Source of the DNA: a bacterium 1XD21-70
GTDB lineage: Bacteria > Bacillota > Clostridia > Lachnospirales > Lachnospiraceae
Length of the DNA stretch: 64,000 bases
Assembly (NCBI GenBank): GCA_003669055.1
Contig: RAYB01000021.1
Coordinates: forward strand, 1-64,000
Direction of reading: 5' to 3'
Below the pieces are notes generated by a model. That model was not told the origin of the DNA. It made no database searches and was given only the letters and a program-made list of their open reading frames with translations. Of this stretch, positions 44,601 through 53,627 are shown piece after piece. Within the stretch, counting starts at the first letter, position 1. Every line of letters starts with the position of its first letter. Position numbers and translations under genes: made by a program.

Positions 44601-47600
44601 TCATATGCCCCTGCTTTTCCTGCATTTTCCGGAATACCTGCACTTTCTCCCACTTTCCGGGGCGCCGGGTCTTCCCCTGCCTCGCTGTCTTGGATGGTCA
44701 GGCTGCTATCCTTCCCCGCCACGGAAAAAATACTGCTGCTTCCTGCTGCCGGATTCCCTTCAATCTTGTATCCTTTCAAATCCAACACGATATTTTTGCC
44801 GCCGTCCACCTCAAGGGTCTTCTCCCCTGCCATATTAAGGTCACTGCCAAGGGGGATCACGGTCGTGTCATAACGGCTGCTGCTGGCTGCTGTGACCGCT
44901 TCTCTTAATTCTTTAACCGATGTAACCGCGCCTTTAGAATCTGTTTTCCACATTCCTTCAATATAACAATCCGTTCCCACTGTAAAGCTGCCGGCATCAA
45001 GAGGCGCCGGGTAAGTGCTGTTGCTTGCCGTTTTTTCTGCCTTGTTTGCTGCAATTATGCTCTTGCCTTGTATCGTGACTGTCTGCGACCCGGTTTTATA
45101 AATGCCCCCGCCTTCTTCCCCGGCGGTATTCCCAAGAATAACGGTTTTAGCATTATTGGAATCAATCTTTATCTTGCTGTTAACGGCATAGATTCCTCCG
45201 CCATATTTTCCGGCAGAACTGTTTGCCAATATTACGTTGGCTTCTATTTGATTTTTGTTTCCGTTTGTATCCCCTTCCTTTGAGGAAGTATGGTTTCCGA
45301 TCAGGTTGTCTGTTCCGGAATTTTCAAAATAGAACCCGCCGCCAAAATCCGCGGCACTATTCCCAGCAACCTGCCCGCCGGTAAAGTTAACCAAACTGGT
45401 GCTTCCAAAACTTAAAACCCCGCCTCCGTGTTTACCTGCCGAGTTGCCCACAATAGCCGTCATTCCTTCAATAAGGATTTTTGCATTGGTATTATATATC
45501 GCCCCGCCATTCTGAATGGAATGATTATGTGCAATAATACTATTGCTGATTGCTAACGTGGACCCCGAATTCTTTATCCAAACAGCACCGCCATTTTTTC
45601 CCACATTGTCAGCAATAACTCCGCCTGAAATGCTTATATATCCTCCTTCTGCATAAATGGCACCTCCGTTTTCACTGTCTGTTCCGCAATCAACAATGTA
45701 ACCGCCTCCCATTTCTATGGTTCCGCTGCTCATGGTAATCCCATTCCAGCCATCGGCGGCAGATTCTTTTTTGTTCCTGATCCTTCCGCTCTTGATGTTC
45801 AGTCTTCCTCCTGTTACAGAAAAAACGGCTCCTATCCCTTTTCCGTCAAGCGTGCCTATGCCGCTGCTGTCTAAATCCAGCGTATATTCCCATACAGAAT
45901 CCGTTGTGCTTCTCCCGTCCAGGTTCAATTCAGATTCTGTTACATAATAAGTCAGCTTTTTTGTGTCCTTGTCATATTCAGTTTTCCCCGGAGTTTGAAC
46001 CATTCCCTCTTTGACCGCAGACACCTTATATTGGCTGCTTACTGCGTCACTGACTGTCAGGATCCCACCCGTCCGTACATCAAACATGGGAGTACCCGAT
46101 GCCCCTTCATAACATAGCGTACATCCATTCAAGTCGATAGCAACCGACTTCCCGCTGCTAACCAGAACCGTTCTGCCTACCGAAAAATCATTGGCAATTA
46201 CAATCTCCGCCCCAGACGCAACCGCCTTTTCCAGTTCCTCCTGGTTATGGACATTCCCTTCCCGCAGCGCCGTCAGCATCATCCCACGGCATCGGTAAAC
46301 CGCAGCGTAACAGCCCTCTTTATGTACGTGTTCTTCCTCTTCGGCCGCATCGGCATTGGACGGGCTGGCAACCTCGGCGGTTAACCCATCCATATCATTG
46401 CTGCTGTCCTCCGCAAGCGTGGTTTCCGTCATGCCTTCTTCCGGCAAAGCCTCCCCTTCCTCCTCTTCATTTGCAATGTCCCTGTCCAAAAGGAGTTCCG
46501 TGCCGTCGGTTGCAGGCTCTTCTGCCCCATCCTCTTCGGGCAGGCATTCTTCCCCAGCGGCAGGTTCTGCCGCCCCTGCCTCCGCATCCTCCGTCCCTTC
46601 TGTTACCGGATCCAAAGCCGTATTATTTGCCAAGAGCAGGCCTCCTGCATCGATCCTGCGCACAAAAACGCGGCCTTGCATCAGCCGGTTGGCTGTGAAC
46701 AAGGCATAATTCTCCCTACCTGCCGCATTATCTGCATTGCCGCCGCCGGCCTGGCCTGAAGAGGCCGTTCCGCCGTCTGGTGCCTCACCCGAACCGGCAT
46801 TGCCTCCCGTCTCCCCACTGTCCAAGCCGCTGTTGCCATGGTCATTGCCGGTGCTGTTTCCGTCTGTGCCTGCACCGCTTTCCTCTTCCCCTGCACCGTT
46901 TCCGTCCGTGCCGCCGCTGCTTGCCCCTTCGTCTGTGCCTGCACCGGCGCCGCTCCCGCTCCCGTCCTCCCCGGCGCTGCCTTCATTCCCCTCTCCGTCT
47001 GCATCGGCGCTGCCTTCATTCTCTTCTCCGTCTGCACCGGCGCTGCCTTCACTCCCTTCTCCGTCTGCACCGGCGCTGCCCGGATCTTCCTCTATGCCCC
47101 CGCTTGCATCCTCTTCATTCCCGTCTTCACCAGCACTGCCTTCATTTCCGTCTCCGCCTGCGCCGGTATTGTCCCCGCCTTCACTTCCGCCCGGGGCCAA
47201 ACCGCCCCCGTTTTCTCCTGAACCGGCGCTTCCTTCTTCCGGCCCACTGTCCCCACCGTCCCCGGAAGCATTGCTATCCTCCCCGGAACCGGCGCCGTCT
47301 CCCCCTGGCAGTTCCGGTGCACCCGCACTGCCGCCGCTTTCCCTGTCTCCAGAGCCGCTGCCTGATACGTCCCCGCCAGGCCGTCCGTCCTCCTCCTCAA
47401 GTTCTTCCTCTGTCTCTTCCTCATCCTCCCCGGCAATCAGGTCTGTCCCATCTCCTAAGAGCGCCCCATCCGTGCCCTTCCCACAAACAAGGACTCTTGC
47501 CACCGCCTCACAGCCGGATACATCATGGTCATGCAGCTGCCCCTCTTTCATGCCGCAAACCAGTTCCCCGGAATAGGTATAGCACTGCTCCCGATGCCCA

Positions 47601-47815
47601 TCCTCGGGATGGTTCTCTATACAATCCAACTCAAAATGTTCATAGCAGGCAAACGTGTGGATATGGGGATCCCCGAAAACCTCTTCTTCCCCTGTCTCTT
47701 CCGCCCCCGCTGTCGGCATAACCGAAGCTGCCAGGCACAAAGACATTGTCATTGAAAAGGCCACTGCCAAAGAAACTGCCCTATGATACAATCTCTTAAA
47801 ATACCTTCTCTTCAT
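41645..47815 (-). CDS. Giant sortase-anchored beta-helix surface protein
   Basis: A 2,056-residue exported cell-wall protein. It has a signal peptide (1 to about 38), a Cys/His-rich segment (HTFACYEHFELDC, 55-115) of the type common in Firmicute surface proteins, and a Gly/Ser/Glu/Asp-rich stretch (about 130-370) with 11-residue repeats. Residues about 520-1,640 carry dozens of beta-helix coils of the form GGAIYAEGG / GNSAGKHGGGV, as in pectate-lyase-like or polymorphic outer-protein repeats. Two Cna-B/FctA-like domains (about 1,650-1,905) end in ITVHDLPAGAYYEVAEKKADGY. A Pro-rich linker, LPPTG (about 2,019), a hydrophobic helix and ARRRKRNQG form the sorting signal. It is probably an adhesin or a glycan-binding protein. 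No sortase gene is in the window. Confidence 0.92.
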   Translation of the reverse strand: MKRRYFKRLYHRAVSLAVAFSMTMSLCLAASVMPTAGAEETGEEEVFGDPHIHTFACYEHFELDCIENHPEDGHREQCYTYSGELVCGMKEGQLHDHDVSGCEAVARVLVCGKGTDGALLGDGTDLIAGEDEEETEEELEEEDGRPGGDVSGSGSGDRESGGSAGAPELPGGDGAGSGEDSNASGDGGDSGPEEGSAGSGENGGGLAPGGSEGGDNTGAGGDGNEGSAGEDGNEEDASGGIEEDPGSAGADGEGSEGSAGADGEENEGSADADGEGNEGSAGEDGSGSGAGAGTDEGASSGGTDGNGAGEEESGAGTDGNSTGNDHGNSGLDSGETGGNAGSGEAPDGGTASSGQAGGGNADNAAGRENYALFTANRLMQGRVFVRRIDAGGLLLANNTALDPVTEGTEDAEAGAAEPAAGEECLPEEDGAEEPATDGTELLLDRDIANEEEEGEALPEEGMTETTLAEDSSNDMDGLTAEVASPSNADAAEEEEHVHKEGCYAAVYRCRGMMLTALREGNVHNQEELEKAVASGAEIVIANDFSVGRTVLVSSGKSVAIDLNGCTLCYEGASGTPMFDVRTGGILTVSDAVSSQYKVSAVKEGMVQTPGKTEYDKDTKKLTYYVTESELNLDGRSTTDSVWEYTLDLDSSGIGTLDGKGIGAVFSVTGGRLNIKSGRIRNKKESAADGWNGITMSSGTIEMGGGYIVDCGTDSENGGAIYAEGGYISISGGVIADNVGKNGGAVWIKNSGSTLAISNSIIAHNHSIQNGGAIYNTNAKILIEGMTAIVGNSAGKHGGGVLSFGSTSLVNFTGGQVAGNSAADFGGGFYFENSGTDNLIGNHTSSKEGDTNGNKNQIEANVILANSSAGKYGGGIYAVNSKIKIDSNNAKTVILGNTAGEEGGGIYKTGSQTVTIQGKSIIAANKAEKTASNSTYPAPLDAGSFTVGTDCYIEGMWKTDSKGAVTSVKELREAVTAASSSRYDTTVIPLGSDLNMAGEKTLEVDGGKNIVLDLKGYKIEGNPAAGSSSIFSVAGKDSSLTIQDSEAGEDPAPRKVGESAGIPENAGKAGAYEDGCLTYYITESASNGIRTTERTYQYQLNPEARPGNKKIGAIKASGVESAIAASGNARIVLEGGIITNPGGKHGISVEDNSSFMMKGGYVVGSGSDSGQGSEKTDGGGIIVIGSNAQITGGVIAGNKASGDGGGIKAENYRAEKSSSDTAVEKSSNIQITGGIIAANIAQDRGGGISIEGNAQVGGDAVIASNQAHAQTPREGAEDEEGDVEDADKWKNAVNFHGGGGIFFDGDKEKGETLEIRDSCYITNNYTGQANRRTGTGGTGGGGIFARGLLRMNGGYVTGNKTKAAGGGIYLHSYYAKAGTAGQFPTRVGQYIMTGGTIAGNYAETEEGGGLRIDGKEGSIKGRGIYITNNKTGTAQTWGGGGVFVMSSAGLNIRNALITENTAEGFGGGVAGCNHGTNRVFAIQGGAIFNNTAHGGGGKLDGYKDQDLPKKDHRNHADRIDAKTSVIEEDKITNFIDYAYDGSEKSYQDFYCSNISQVYDRMLGGGSANWRGSYSNSSKTDGKLPEAYPLRIETDSYASASNMIGLNANPSPQTVAAAKSAAGIFITGNHSAAHGGGVMSNGTFGIGDNPGGEGGLIIRKEVQLADGTNILDKKEIFTFVVSWKDENGKEDNSGQGYQAAIEPAVSDGQSQILVHSGDTVALHNGQSIKITGLPIGEYEVKETNGDAYVRLPNDGLANGPLWQHFESEVTFRNIPKGKLTVKKVIYDGGSPIPAGDPRESDEFHFVIKFTDKEGNLLAGEYPDAYPYTKNSQEYTVPPKEGENYPTIGNNGEFTLKHNESITVHDLPAGAYYEVAEKKADGYISVPVQKGMVENSATAAYLEIRNESGDRPEDPTDPAGPTPTHPGGGDSGGGGGGGGSDPKDPTPPEPTETSPEAPAEEAEKPQLPSYPEELPDPNDPGSPESVTILENGVPRTYLKMWDPEKQEFMYIPEDEIPLAFMLPPTGDHFRRILWAVLCGISLSGMAALALARRRKRNQG
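46973..47071. repeat. 33-base tandem repeat, three units, in the surface-protein gene
   Basis: Units 46,973-47,005, 47,006-47,038 and 47,039-47,071 differ by a few bases each; a partial fourth unit follows. Each encodes 11 residues of the type DGEGNEGSAGA, so gain or loss of units keeps the reading frame and changes stalk length. Confidence 0.85.
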
Positions 47816-47986
47816 TTCATCCTCCCCATATCCGCAACAGGAAAATATTGTGGTTACGAAATATTATTAAATATTATTTTTTTCATTTTTTTGTTTCATC
47901 TGTTCATTAAGATACCACATTGCCCATGATTATTCAATCCTTTCATCCCATTATTACCGGGATCCGCAAAAAAGAACCCCCTTCCT

Positions 47987-49354
47987 TTACAAAAATTCCT
48001 TCCTGCCCCGGCAATTGGCAATATTCATCTCCTCCCGGTATTTGGCCACTGTCCGGCGGGAAATATCCATGCCCTGCCGGTTCAGCAATTCACAGAGCCT
48101 GCTGTCACTGTAAGGCTCCTGTTTGTTCTCTCCCTCAATAATCGCCGCCAGCGCCTGTTTGATCCGCAAAGAAGCAACCGCCTCCTCCCCCTGCCCCTGC
48201 TGGCTGACTCCCTTCGGGAAAAAATAACTCAGCGGATAGACGCCCCAGCAGCACTGCAAATGCTTATCCTTCAGCGCACGGCTGATTGTAGATTCATGGC
48301 ACCCGATCTGCTTTGCCGCATCTGCTAAGCGGAACGGCTTCACAAACCCTTCCCCGCGAATAAAAAAATCCTGCTGGACATCCACGATGCACCGCGCAAG
48401 CGCAAGCAGCGTCGAACTTCTGCGGGCAATGCATTCCTGGATTTCCTCCGCCTGGCGGACCTTGGCAGACAAGTATTCCTTCACTTCCTGGTCACATCCT
48501 GACTTTAGCATCCCCAGATATTCTTTGTTGATATGGAGGGTCGGGCAGGTATAATCATTCAGCAGGATTTCAAACCCGTCCCTGAATTTGACTACCGTGA
48601 TATCCGGTATCACATAGCGCAGCAGATCCCCGTTGTCAAAACCCTGCGCAGGCCTCGGGTTCAGTTCCCGGATCCGCCCGGCCGCCTGGGCAACCTCTGT
48701 GAGCGGAGCCTTTAACGCCTTTGCAATCGCCTGCAGCTGGTTTTTCCCCAGCATTTCCATATAACCGGCCACGATTTCCCTCTCCAGGCTGCCGCAGTCC
48801 CCGCGCTTTTCCAATTGCTTTTGCAGGCATTCCTGCATACCGGCAGCACATACACCGGCCGGTTCCAGGCCGCGCATCACGGCAATGCATTCCTCTGCCT
48901 TCTCCTCGGAAACCCCGTTTACCGCGGCAACCTCCGAAGCAGGAACCGTAAAATATCCCCTGGAATCCAGGCATTGGATAATATACTCAAAAACCTCCAT
49001 CTCCTTCTCCGAGTATGCCCCGCCCAGAAGCTGAAGCCGCAGGGCATCCTCCAGGCGTTCGTCCATGCGTCCGGCTATGTTGTTCATGCCCTTGTCCTCT
49101 TCCGCCTCGTCCCGGTCATACTGGTAATAAGACCGGTTCTGTTCATCCAGGCTCGCCAGCCACTCCAGCTTCCTCAGCCTTTCCTGGTCTTTGTCCTCGG
49201 GCATCCTCTCGTCAAAATCAAGTACCGGGTTCTCCAATGTGGCTTCTTTGATATAATCTGCCAGTTCCTGCGTACTCATCTGCAGGATACTGACAGACTG
49301 GATCATTTTCTGTGATACTATCTGCTTCTGGGTCTGCTCTAACCGAATCGACAT
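47987..49354 (-). CDS. rpoN: RNA polymerase sigma-54 factor
   Basis: RpoN directs polymerase to -24/-12 promoters and needs an enhancer-binding ATPase. The 455-residue product has the Gln/Leu-rich region I (LEQTQKQIVSQKMIQSVSILQMSTQEL), a core-binding middle, the helix-turn-helix ESTISRALKDKHL, and an RpoN-box SRRTVAKYREEMNIANCRGR at the end. No enhancer-binding protein and no convincing TGGCAC-N5-TTGC promoter was noticed in the window, so its targets lie elsewhere. It stands alone between the surface protein and a divergent small gene. Confidence 0.95.
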   Translation of the reverse strand: MSIRLEQTQKQIVSQKMIQSVSILQMSTQELADYIKEATLENPVLDFDERMPEDKDQERLRKLEWLASLDEQNRSYYQYDRDEAEEDKGMNNIAGRMDERLEDALRLQLLGGAYSEKEMEVFEYIIQCLDSRGYFTVPASEVAAVNGVSEEKAEECIAVMRGLEPAGVCAAGMQECLQKQLEKRGDCGSLEREIVAGYMEMLGKNQLQAIAKALKAPLTEVAQAAGRIRELNPRPAQGFDNGDLLRYVIPDITVVKFRDGFEILLNDYTCPTLHINKEYLGMLKSGCDQEVKEYLSAKVRQAEEIQECIARRSSTLLALARCIVDVQQDFFIRGEGFVKPFRLADAAKQIGCHESTISRALKDKHLQCCWGVYPLSYFFPKGVSQQGQGEEAVASLRIKQALAAIIEGENKQEPYSDSRLCELLNRQGMDISRRTVAKYREEMNIANCRGRKEFL

Positions 49355-49641
49355 GTTGATCCCTCCATTATCTTATGTTTTCCCGCTGCCATTCCTGTAT
49401 CACATTTATATTATCACATTTCGGCAGAAAATGAAATCAGAGGAATCGACAGTGTTCAGCCCCCGAGGGAGGGAGGAGCATGCCTTACGGATTACAAAAG
49501 TTCGCGTTTACCGTGCCTACCCATGACTTTCTTATAGAAATCCACCGCCATTTATGGTAAAATGGTTGCCAGAACACAATCCTTTGCAGGCATATCCCTT
49601 TGCCCGCTGAAGGTATCATTTGCAGAAAAGGAGCATTTATT

Positions 49642-50076
49642 ATGGATTTCTCTCTGTTTTTTCTTCTTCTCGCACTCCTCACCATTGCCATCGTGGCTGT
49701 TTGGTACATTGTCCTGATTATTGCAGACTGGAAAATTTTTGTAAAAGCCGGGGAACCCGGATGGAAAAGCCTGATCCCCTTTTATTGCGCCTATATCCAA
49801 TACAAGCTTTTCTGGAATACCTGTTTTTTCCCGGTCTTTCTGATCAGTTATCTTATCCTGTTCATTTATCAGCTGGCCGACATCACCTCCCCTGCCTCTG
49901 CCCTTCTGTGCATTGGCAACTCCGTGGTTTCCCTGGTTCTTCATGTCGTCTCCACCCACAAGATGTCAAAGGCATTCGGCCATGGCATCGGCTTTACCCT
50001 GGGCCTGCTGTTTTTTGAACCTATATTTAGCATGATATTGGCTTTCGGGGATTCACAGTACCAAGGGCCGCAATGA
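49642..50076 (+). CDS. DUF5684-like small membrane protein
   Basis: A 144-residue protein with four hydrophobic segments (FFLLLALLTIAIVAVWYIVLIIA at the start). ADWKIFVKAGEPGWKSLIPFYCAYI matches the cytoplasmic signature 'WKIFxKAGxPGWxxxIPxYN' of DUF5684 proteins; the last part (FGHGIGFTLGLLFFEPIFSMILAFG) is also typical. AAAAGGAG lies before ATG 49,642, which I prefer to an upstream in-frame start. The family's job is unknown. It reads toward the DUF3842-like gene 72 bases on. Confidence 0.82.
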   Translation: MDFSLFFLLLALLTIAIVAVWYIVLIIADWKIFVKAGEPGWKSLIPFYCAYIQYKLFWNTCFFPVFLISYLILFIYQLADITSPASALLCIGNSVVSLVLHVVSTHKMSKAFGHGIGFTLGLLFFEPIFSMILAFGDSQYQGPQ

Positions 50077-50148
50077 GGGGTATGCGGCCCACTTTCCGGA
50101 TACAGCGGTATCCGAAAACACAGATAAAAACAGACAAGGAGAACATTT

Positions 50149-50556
50149 ATGAAAAAAATCACGGTTATTGACGGCCAGGGGGGCAAGATGGGGCGCAGCA
50201 TCATCGAGCAATTAAAAAAACAGTTTCCGGAACAAGAGATCCTGGCCATCGGCACCAACACCACGGCCACCGCCGCCATGCTAAAGGCCGGGGCTGATTC
50301 CGGCGCTACCGGCGAAAACCCGGTGATCGTGGCTGCCAGGGATTCTGACCTGATCATCGGCCCCATCGGCATTGTCATTGCAGATTCCCTCTGCGGTGAG
50401 GTGACCCCCGCCATGGCAGTGGCCGTAGGGCAAAGCAAAGCCCGGCAGCTGCTCATGCCGGTCAACCGCTGCAACCATCTGGTGATCGGCTGCAACGGCC
50501 TTTCCCTGAATGATATCATTTCCCTGGTGATCGAAGAGGTTCGTAAATTCCTGTAG
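50149..50556 (+). CDS. DUF3842-like small protein
   Basis: A 135-residue protein with a Rossmann-like start (MKKITVIDGQGGKMGRSIIEQL) and the sequence ALGTNTTATAAMLKAGADSGATGENP-like core followed by SDLIIGPIGIVIADSLCGEVTP; this is the pattern of DUF3842. AAGGAG precedes the ATG. The family is common in Clostridia; its function is unknown, and a nucleotide- or cofactor-binding role is suggested only by the GQGG loop. The stop codon lies in the loop of the following terminator hairpin. Confidence 0.85.
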   Translation: MKKITVIDGQGGKMGRSIIEQLKKQFPEQEILAIGTNTTATAAMLKAGADSGATGENPVIVAARDSDLIIGPIGIVIADSLCGEVTPAMAVAVGQSKARQLLMPVNRCNHLVIGCNGLSLNDIISLVIEEVRKFL

Positions 50557-50575
50557 CAGGAATTTACGAACCTCT
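50535..50575. terminator. 19-base-arm hairpin with the stop codon in its loop
   Basis: Arms 50,535-50,553 and 50,557-50,575 are perfect complements; the 3-base loop is the TAG stop of the DUF3842-like gene. ATTTTATATATTT follows on the plus strand. It also lies just past the end of the convergent M24-type gene. Confidence 0.85.
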
Positions 50576-50588
50576 GATTTTATATATT

Positions 50589-51983
50589 TCATGCCCCCAC
50601 AACCAAAGCCATATCCCTGTTCAGCATGAACGGACGGTACAAACCTGCTAAGTTAGATAATGGCAGCACCTCTGGCTTTAGCTTAATGTTCAGCACATGG
50701 ATCATAAAATTGCGCCTGTTCTCAATCCGCTGATACACATCCGGGTACTCTTCCCTCAACTCCCGGCGCAGAGATTCATCCGCGATTGCCAGTCCGTCCT
50801 CACAGTTCGGGGCCGCATAATGCGGCGGCGCCGAAGGGATGATGTCCATCTGAAGGCACATCCCGCTCTTTAGGGTTATCTTTGACCCCTCACTGATCGG
50901 CGATGAGAGCCACTCTTCTGTGGCAATCAGATGTCCCGGGTTCAAAAACCAGCCATACTTTTCCTTCGGGAAGACCGTCTCCACCATCTCGTACAGATCC
51001 CCGCAGGACACCCCAATCCCTATCATCTCATACCAGTTGGCCACCACGGCAAAGTAAGGTTTTACCATCTCATTGAGAAAATCACGTGACTCCTCCGGCA
51101 GGTCCTGCTCCGAATAAGCTGCAAATCCCCTGCGGTTGGTCAGTCCGCCGATCAGTCCCACACTGACCTGGAAGCGGTCGCCCAGTTTCACCTCATTTGT
51201 GGTTGGGCTGGCCATCCCCAGATCTATCCTGTCGCCTGCAAGCACCTTGGGGAAGGTCGAAGTGGGCAAAAAGCCATGGGTACCGAACTGGGAAATCTCC
51301 ACCTCGTTGAGGCCTGTCCTGGCATGCAAAAGCATCTGCTGCGCCGCGTCGGACGCGTAGGCAGCGCCATATTCAAAATAGGCGATCTCATGCGCATCAT
51401 TGACCACGCGGATGCCGTATTCCGGGTGGATAAAGGCATCGGTGGCATTGACTGCCTGCTCCTTCCCCACGATGGCACGCACGCTTTCCGCAATGAACGA
51501 AGGCACTTCCGTGTCAAAGGCTGACCCATATACCGGGTAGATCAGCTTCCACCCCACAAGCCCTACCCGGTGTTCCTGTGAAATGCCGATCCCCCGAAAG
51601 ACCTGTTCTAAATCTTTGTGCTGCCCAATCGGCTGGTTGGGGAGGGAGAAGGACTGGCAAAGGATTGCCTCGCTGGGGATCCGGCTAAACCGGCAGAGCC
51701 CCAGGCATTCATTTCCCAGCAAGGTATATGACCTGCCCCCTTTCCCTATCACAAGCAGAGCCTCCTCAAACCGCGGTCCATACCCCGTCAGGTAGTCAAA
51801 ATTCCCGTAATGCTCCCGGTCTGCATAGACGAGCAGAAAATCCAGCCCGCCGGCCTCCATCTTTTCCAATGCCTTTTCCAGCCTGCGCCGGTAAACCTGG
51901 TCCGGGATGCGCGGCATTTCTTTGGGGACTCCCCAAAACGGTTCCTCCACCCGGGTATATTGTATGTTATTTGCTGTAATCAT
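50589..51983 (-). CDS. M24 (pita-bread) family protein with a degenerate metal site
   Basis: A 464-residue creatinase/aminopeptidase-P-like protein. Residues 1-180 form the N-terminal creatinase domain (YRRRLEKALEKMEAGGLDFLLVYADREHYGNFDYLTGY) and 190-464 the pita-bread fold. In active M24 peptidases five ligands are expected (D, D, H, E, E). Here GDRIDLGMA, NPGHLIATEE and MDIIPSAPP are visible, but the second Asp region reads FQVSVGLIGG and the first Glu is replaced (MDIIP for EPG), so ordinary dinuclear metal catalysis is doubtful. It is last in an operon after an M81-type protein and TRAP genes; it may hydrolyse or bind the imported compound without two metals, as creatinase does. Confidence 0.75.
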   Translation of the reverse strand: MITANNIQYTRVEEPFWGVPKEMPRIPDQVYRRRLEKALEKMEAGGLDFLLVYADREHYGNFDYLTGYGPRFEEALLVIGKGGRSYTLLGNECLGLCRFSRIPSEAILCQSFSLPNQPIGQHKDLEQVFRGIGISQEHRVGLVGWKLIYPVYGSAFDTEVPSFIAESVRAIVGKEQAVNATDAFIHPEYGIRVVNDAHEIAYFEYGAAYASDAAQQMLLHARTGLNEVEISQFGTHGFLPTSTFPKVLAGDRIDLGMASPTTNEVKLGDRFQVSVGLIGGLTNRRGFAAYSEQDLPEESRDFLNEMVKPYFAVVANWYEMIGIGVSCGDLYEMVETVFPKEKYGWFLNPGHLIATEEWLSSPISEGSKITLKSGMCLQMDIIPSAPPHYAAPNCEDGLAIADESLRRELREEYPDVYQRIENRRNFMIHVLNIKLKPEVLPLSNLAGLYRPFMLNRDMALVVGA

Positions 51984-52099
51984 GATATGTATTACCTTCC
52001 TGTCCTGATTTTATTTGCGCCGCAGCCCGGGTGCGGATGCCTTTTGGAGCGGTTCCCTTCGGCACTGCTGCCCAAACAAGCGGCTTATTCTGCAGCCCC

Positions 52100-53524
52100 T
52101 CATTTATCCAGCGGATACATAGGCCTGAGCAGGTTATGAAACTCCATATCTTCGATCATCAGGTTGCATGCCCCCGGTGTCAGAGCCATAATATGCAGGC
52201 TGGCAATGGCTGTCAGTTCCGCAAACAAGTAGCCCTGCTTTACGATGGCGACATCGTAACCGCTGATATCCAGCCCTGCCCTTGTAAAATGGTTCACCGT
52301 GGTAAAAGAATCCCCTCCGTTTGCCACCACCACGTCGATGTCCCCCATGGAAACGGTGCACACCTGGCCTGTCACATCATTTTTTGAAGAGTAATATCCC
52401 ATCAAATCCCCTTTTGCCTTAAGCGTGCCTTCCACCCTGGCCGGGGCGCTGTCGCTGTCATAATTGACGCCCACCATAACCGAGACCCTCTCCCCCACTT
52501 CATGGCAGGCAAGCTTTTCATATGCCCCCTTATCCAAGATTGCTGCAACCACCGCCTTTTTGCCTTTTAAGTCCTTCTCCATCAGCTTCCTAAGCAGCAA
52601 GGTATTAATCCCCGGCGCGCCTCCCGTGGTGTTATCGCCGGAATCGGTGACAAAAACCGGCTTCCCCTCTTCTGCCAGCGCCCTGTCTAGCGCCTCGTCC
52701 GGCCCTAGCGCCAGCTGGTGGAAGACAAATTCTTCCCTGCGGCTGAATGCATAGTCCGCGAGTTCATCTGCCACCTTTTGCGCCAGCTTCCGGTACTCGT
52801 CAGACTCAGGAACCACCAGCACTGCCGCTGAGGTGTTGGGGCGGTCTGTCCAGGCATGCCCGTTTAAATAATTGACCTGCATAATGCCCTCAAGCTTCTC
52901 GTATCCCCTCACCTTTTCCAGGATGCTCTTGATCGGCTCTGTGTCCGTGGTCGATTTTTCCCCGGGGGTGATCATCCGCACACGTTTAAAAACAGGCGTC
53001 ACCACTGCTTTTCTCTCAATGCAGCCGACCAGCAGTTCTGCCGTGACACGCTCGCACTCCTCCTGGTCCACATGCGGCGCCGTCCTGTACGAACGGATGA
53101 TATTTGCCAGCTTTGGGACGTCATCGTGGAGGTTTGCGTGGAGGTCCGCCACCATGGCAATCGGAACCTCCTTCGGGATCACCTCACGGATCCTTCTCAA
53201 AAGATCCGCCTCTGCGGAACCGACATCCACCACCTCCATGGATCCGTGCAGGTGCAGCCAGACACCGTCAACCCTCTCCCTTCTCAGCACATCTATGATC
53301 TTATCCGAGAAAAACAGGTATGCCTCTTTAGTCACGCACCCGCCCGAAATCGCCGAGGCAAAGATCGTGGGAACCACCTCCGCTCCCAGGCCTTCCAAGA
53401 CCTTCGTTGCCGAGATACGTTCCTTCCCCGCCTCCCCCTCCAGCAAGGTGAAGGCGCTGCGGTCCATCAAAAAAGGATTGAAGGTCGTGGATTCCTGATA
53501 AAAATAACCAACTGCAATTCTCAT
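52100..53524 (-). CDS. M81 family metallo-hydrolase, MlrC-like
   Basis: A 474-residue MlrC-type protein. It starts MRIAVGYFYQESTTFNPF, the family mark, and has WLHLHGSM, VADLHANLHDDV (Asp/His metal ligands), YRTAPHVDQEE and TDSGDNTTGGAPG at the nucleotide- or metal-binding loop. MlrC was first known from microcystin breakdown, but the family is widespread and usually sits with transporters for peptides or modified amino acids. GGAAAGGCGG precedes the ATG. It lies 103 bases after the TRAP permease gene and 116 before the M24-type gene, so it belongs to the same operon and probably acts on the TRAP substrate. Confidence 0.88.
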   Translation of the reverse strand: MRIAVGYFYQESTTFNPFLMDRSAFTLLEGEAGKERISATKVLEGLGAEVVPTIFASAISGGCVTKEAYLFFSDKIIDVLRRERVDGVWLHLHGSMEVVDVGSAEADLLRRIREVIPKEVPIAMVADLHANLHDDVPKLANIIRSYRTAPHVDQEECERVTAELLVGCIERKAVVTPVFKRVRMITPGEKSTTDTEPIKSILEKVRGYEKLEGIMQVNYLNGHAWTDRPNTSAAVLVVPESDEYRKLAQKVADELADYAFSRREEFVFHQLALGPDEALDRALAEEGKPVFVTDSGDNTTGGAPGINTLLLRKLMEKDLKGKKAVVAAILDKGAYEKLACHEVGERVSVMVGVNYDSDSAPARVEGTLKAKGDLMGYYSSKNDVTGQVCTVSMGDIDVVVANGGDSFTTVNHFTRAGLDISGYDVAIVKQGYLFAELTAIASLHIMALTPGACNLMIEDMEFHNLLRPMYPLDK

Positions 53525-53627
53525 AAATTACCGCCTTTCCTGTCCTATGCTTTGGACATGTGCTCTCCCATTATTTACCGTCGTTTTTACCACCGCCCCC
53601 AGCCGCCTTACCCGCCGCTGCCGCGCA

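Noticed and set aside
46973-47071. Tandem repeats as a possible CRISPR array
   Set aside because: The units are contiguous, coding and without unique spacers; no cas genes are in the window.
46737-47721. Long plus-strand frames rich in Pro, Ser, Arg and His
   Set aside because: They are antisense to the Gly/Ser/Glu-rich repeat region of the surface-protein gene and owe their openness to its biased codons.
47816-49641. Sigma-54 (-24/-12) promoters near rpoN
   Set aside because: No TGGCAC-N5-TTGC match was found by eye around rpoN or in the neighbouring intergenic regions.
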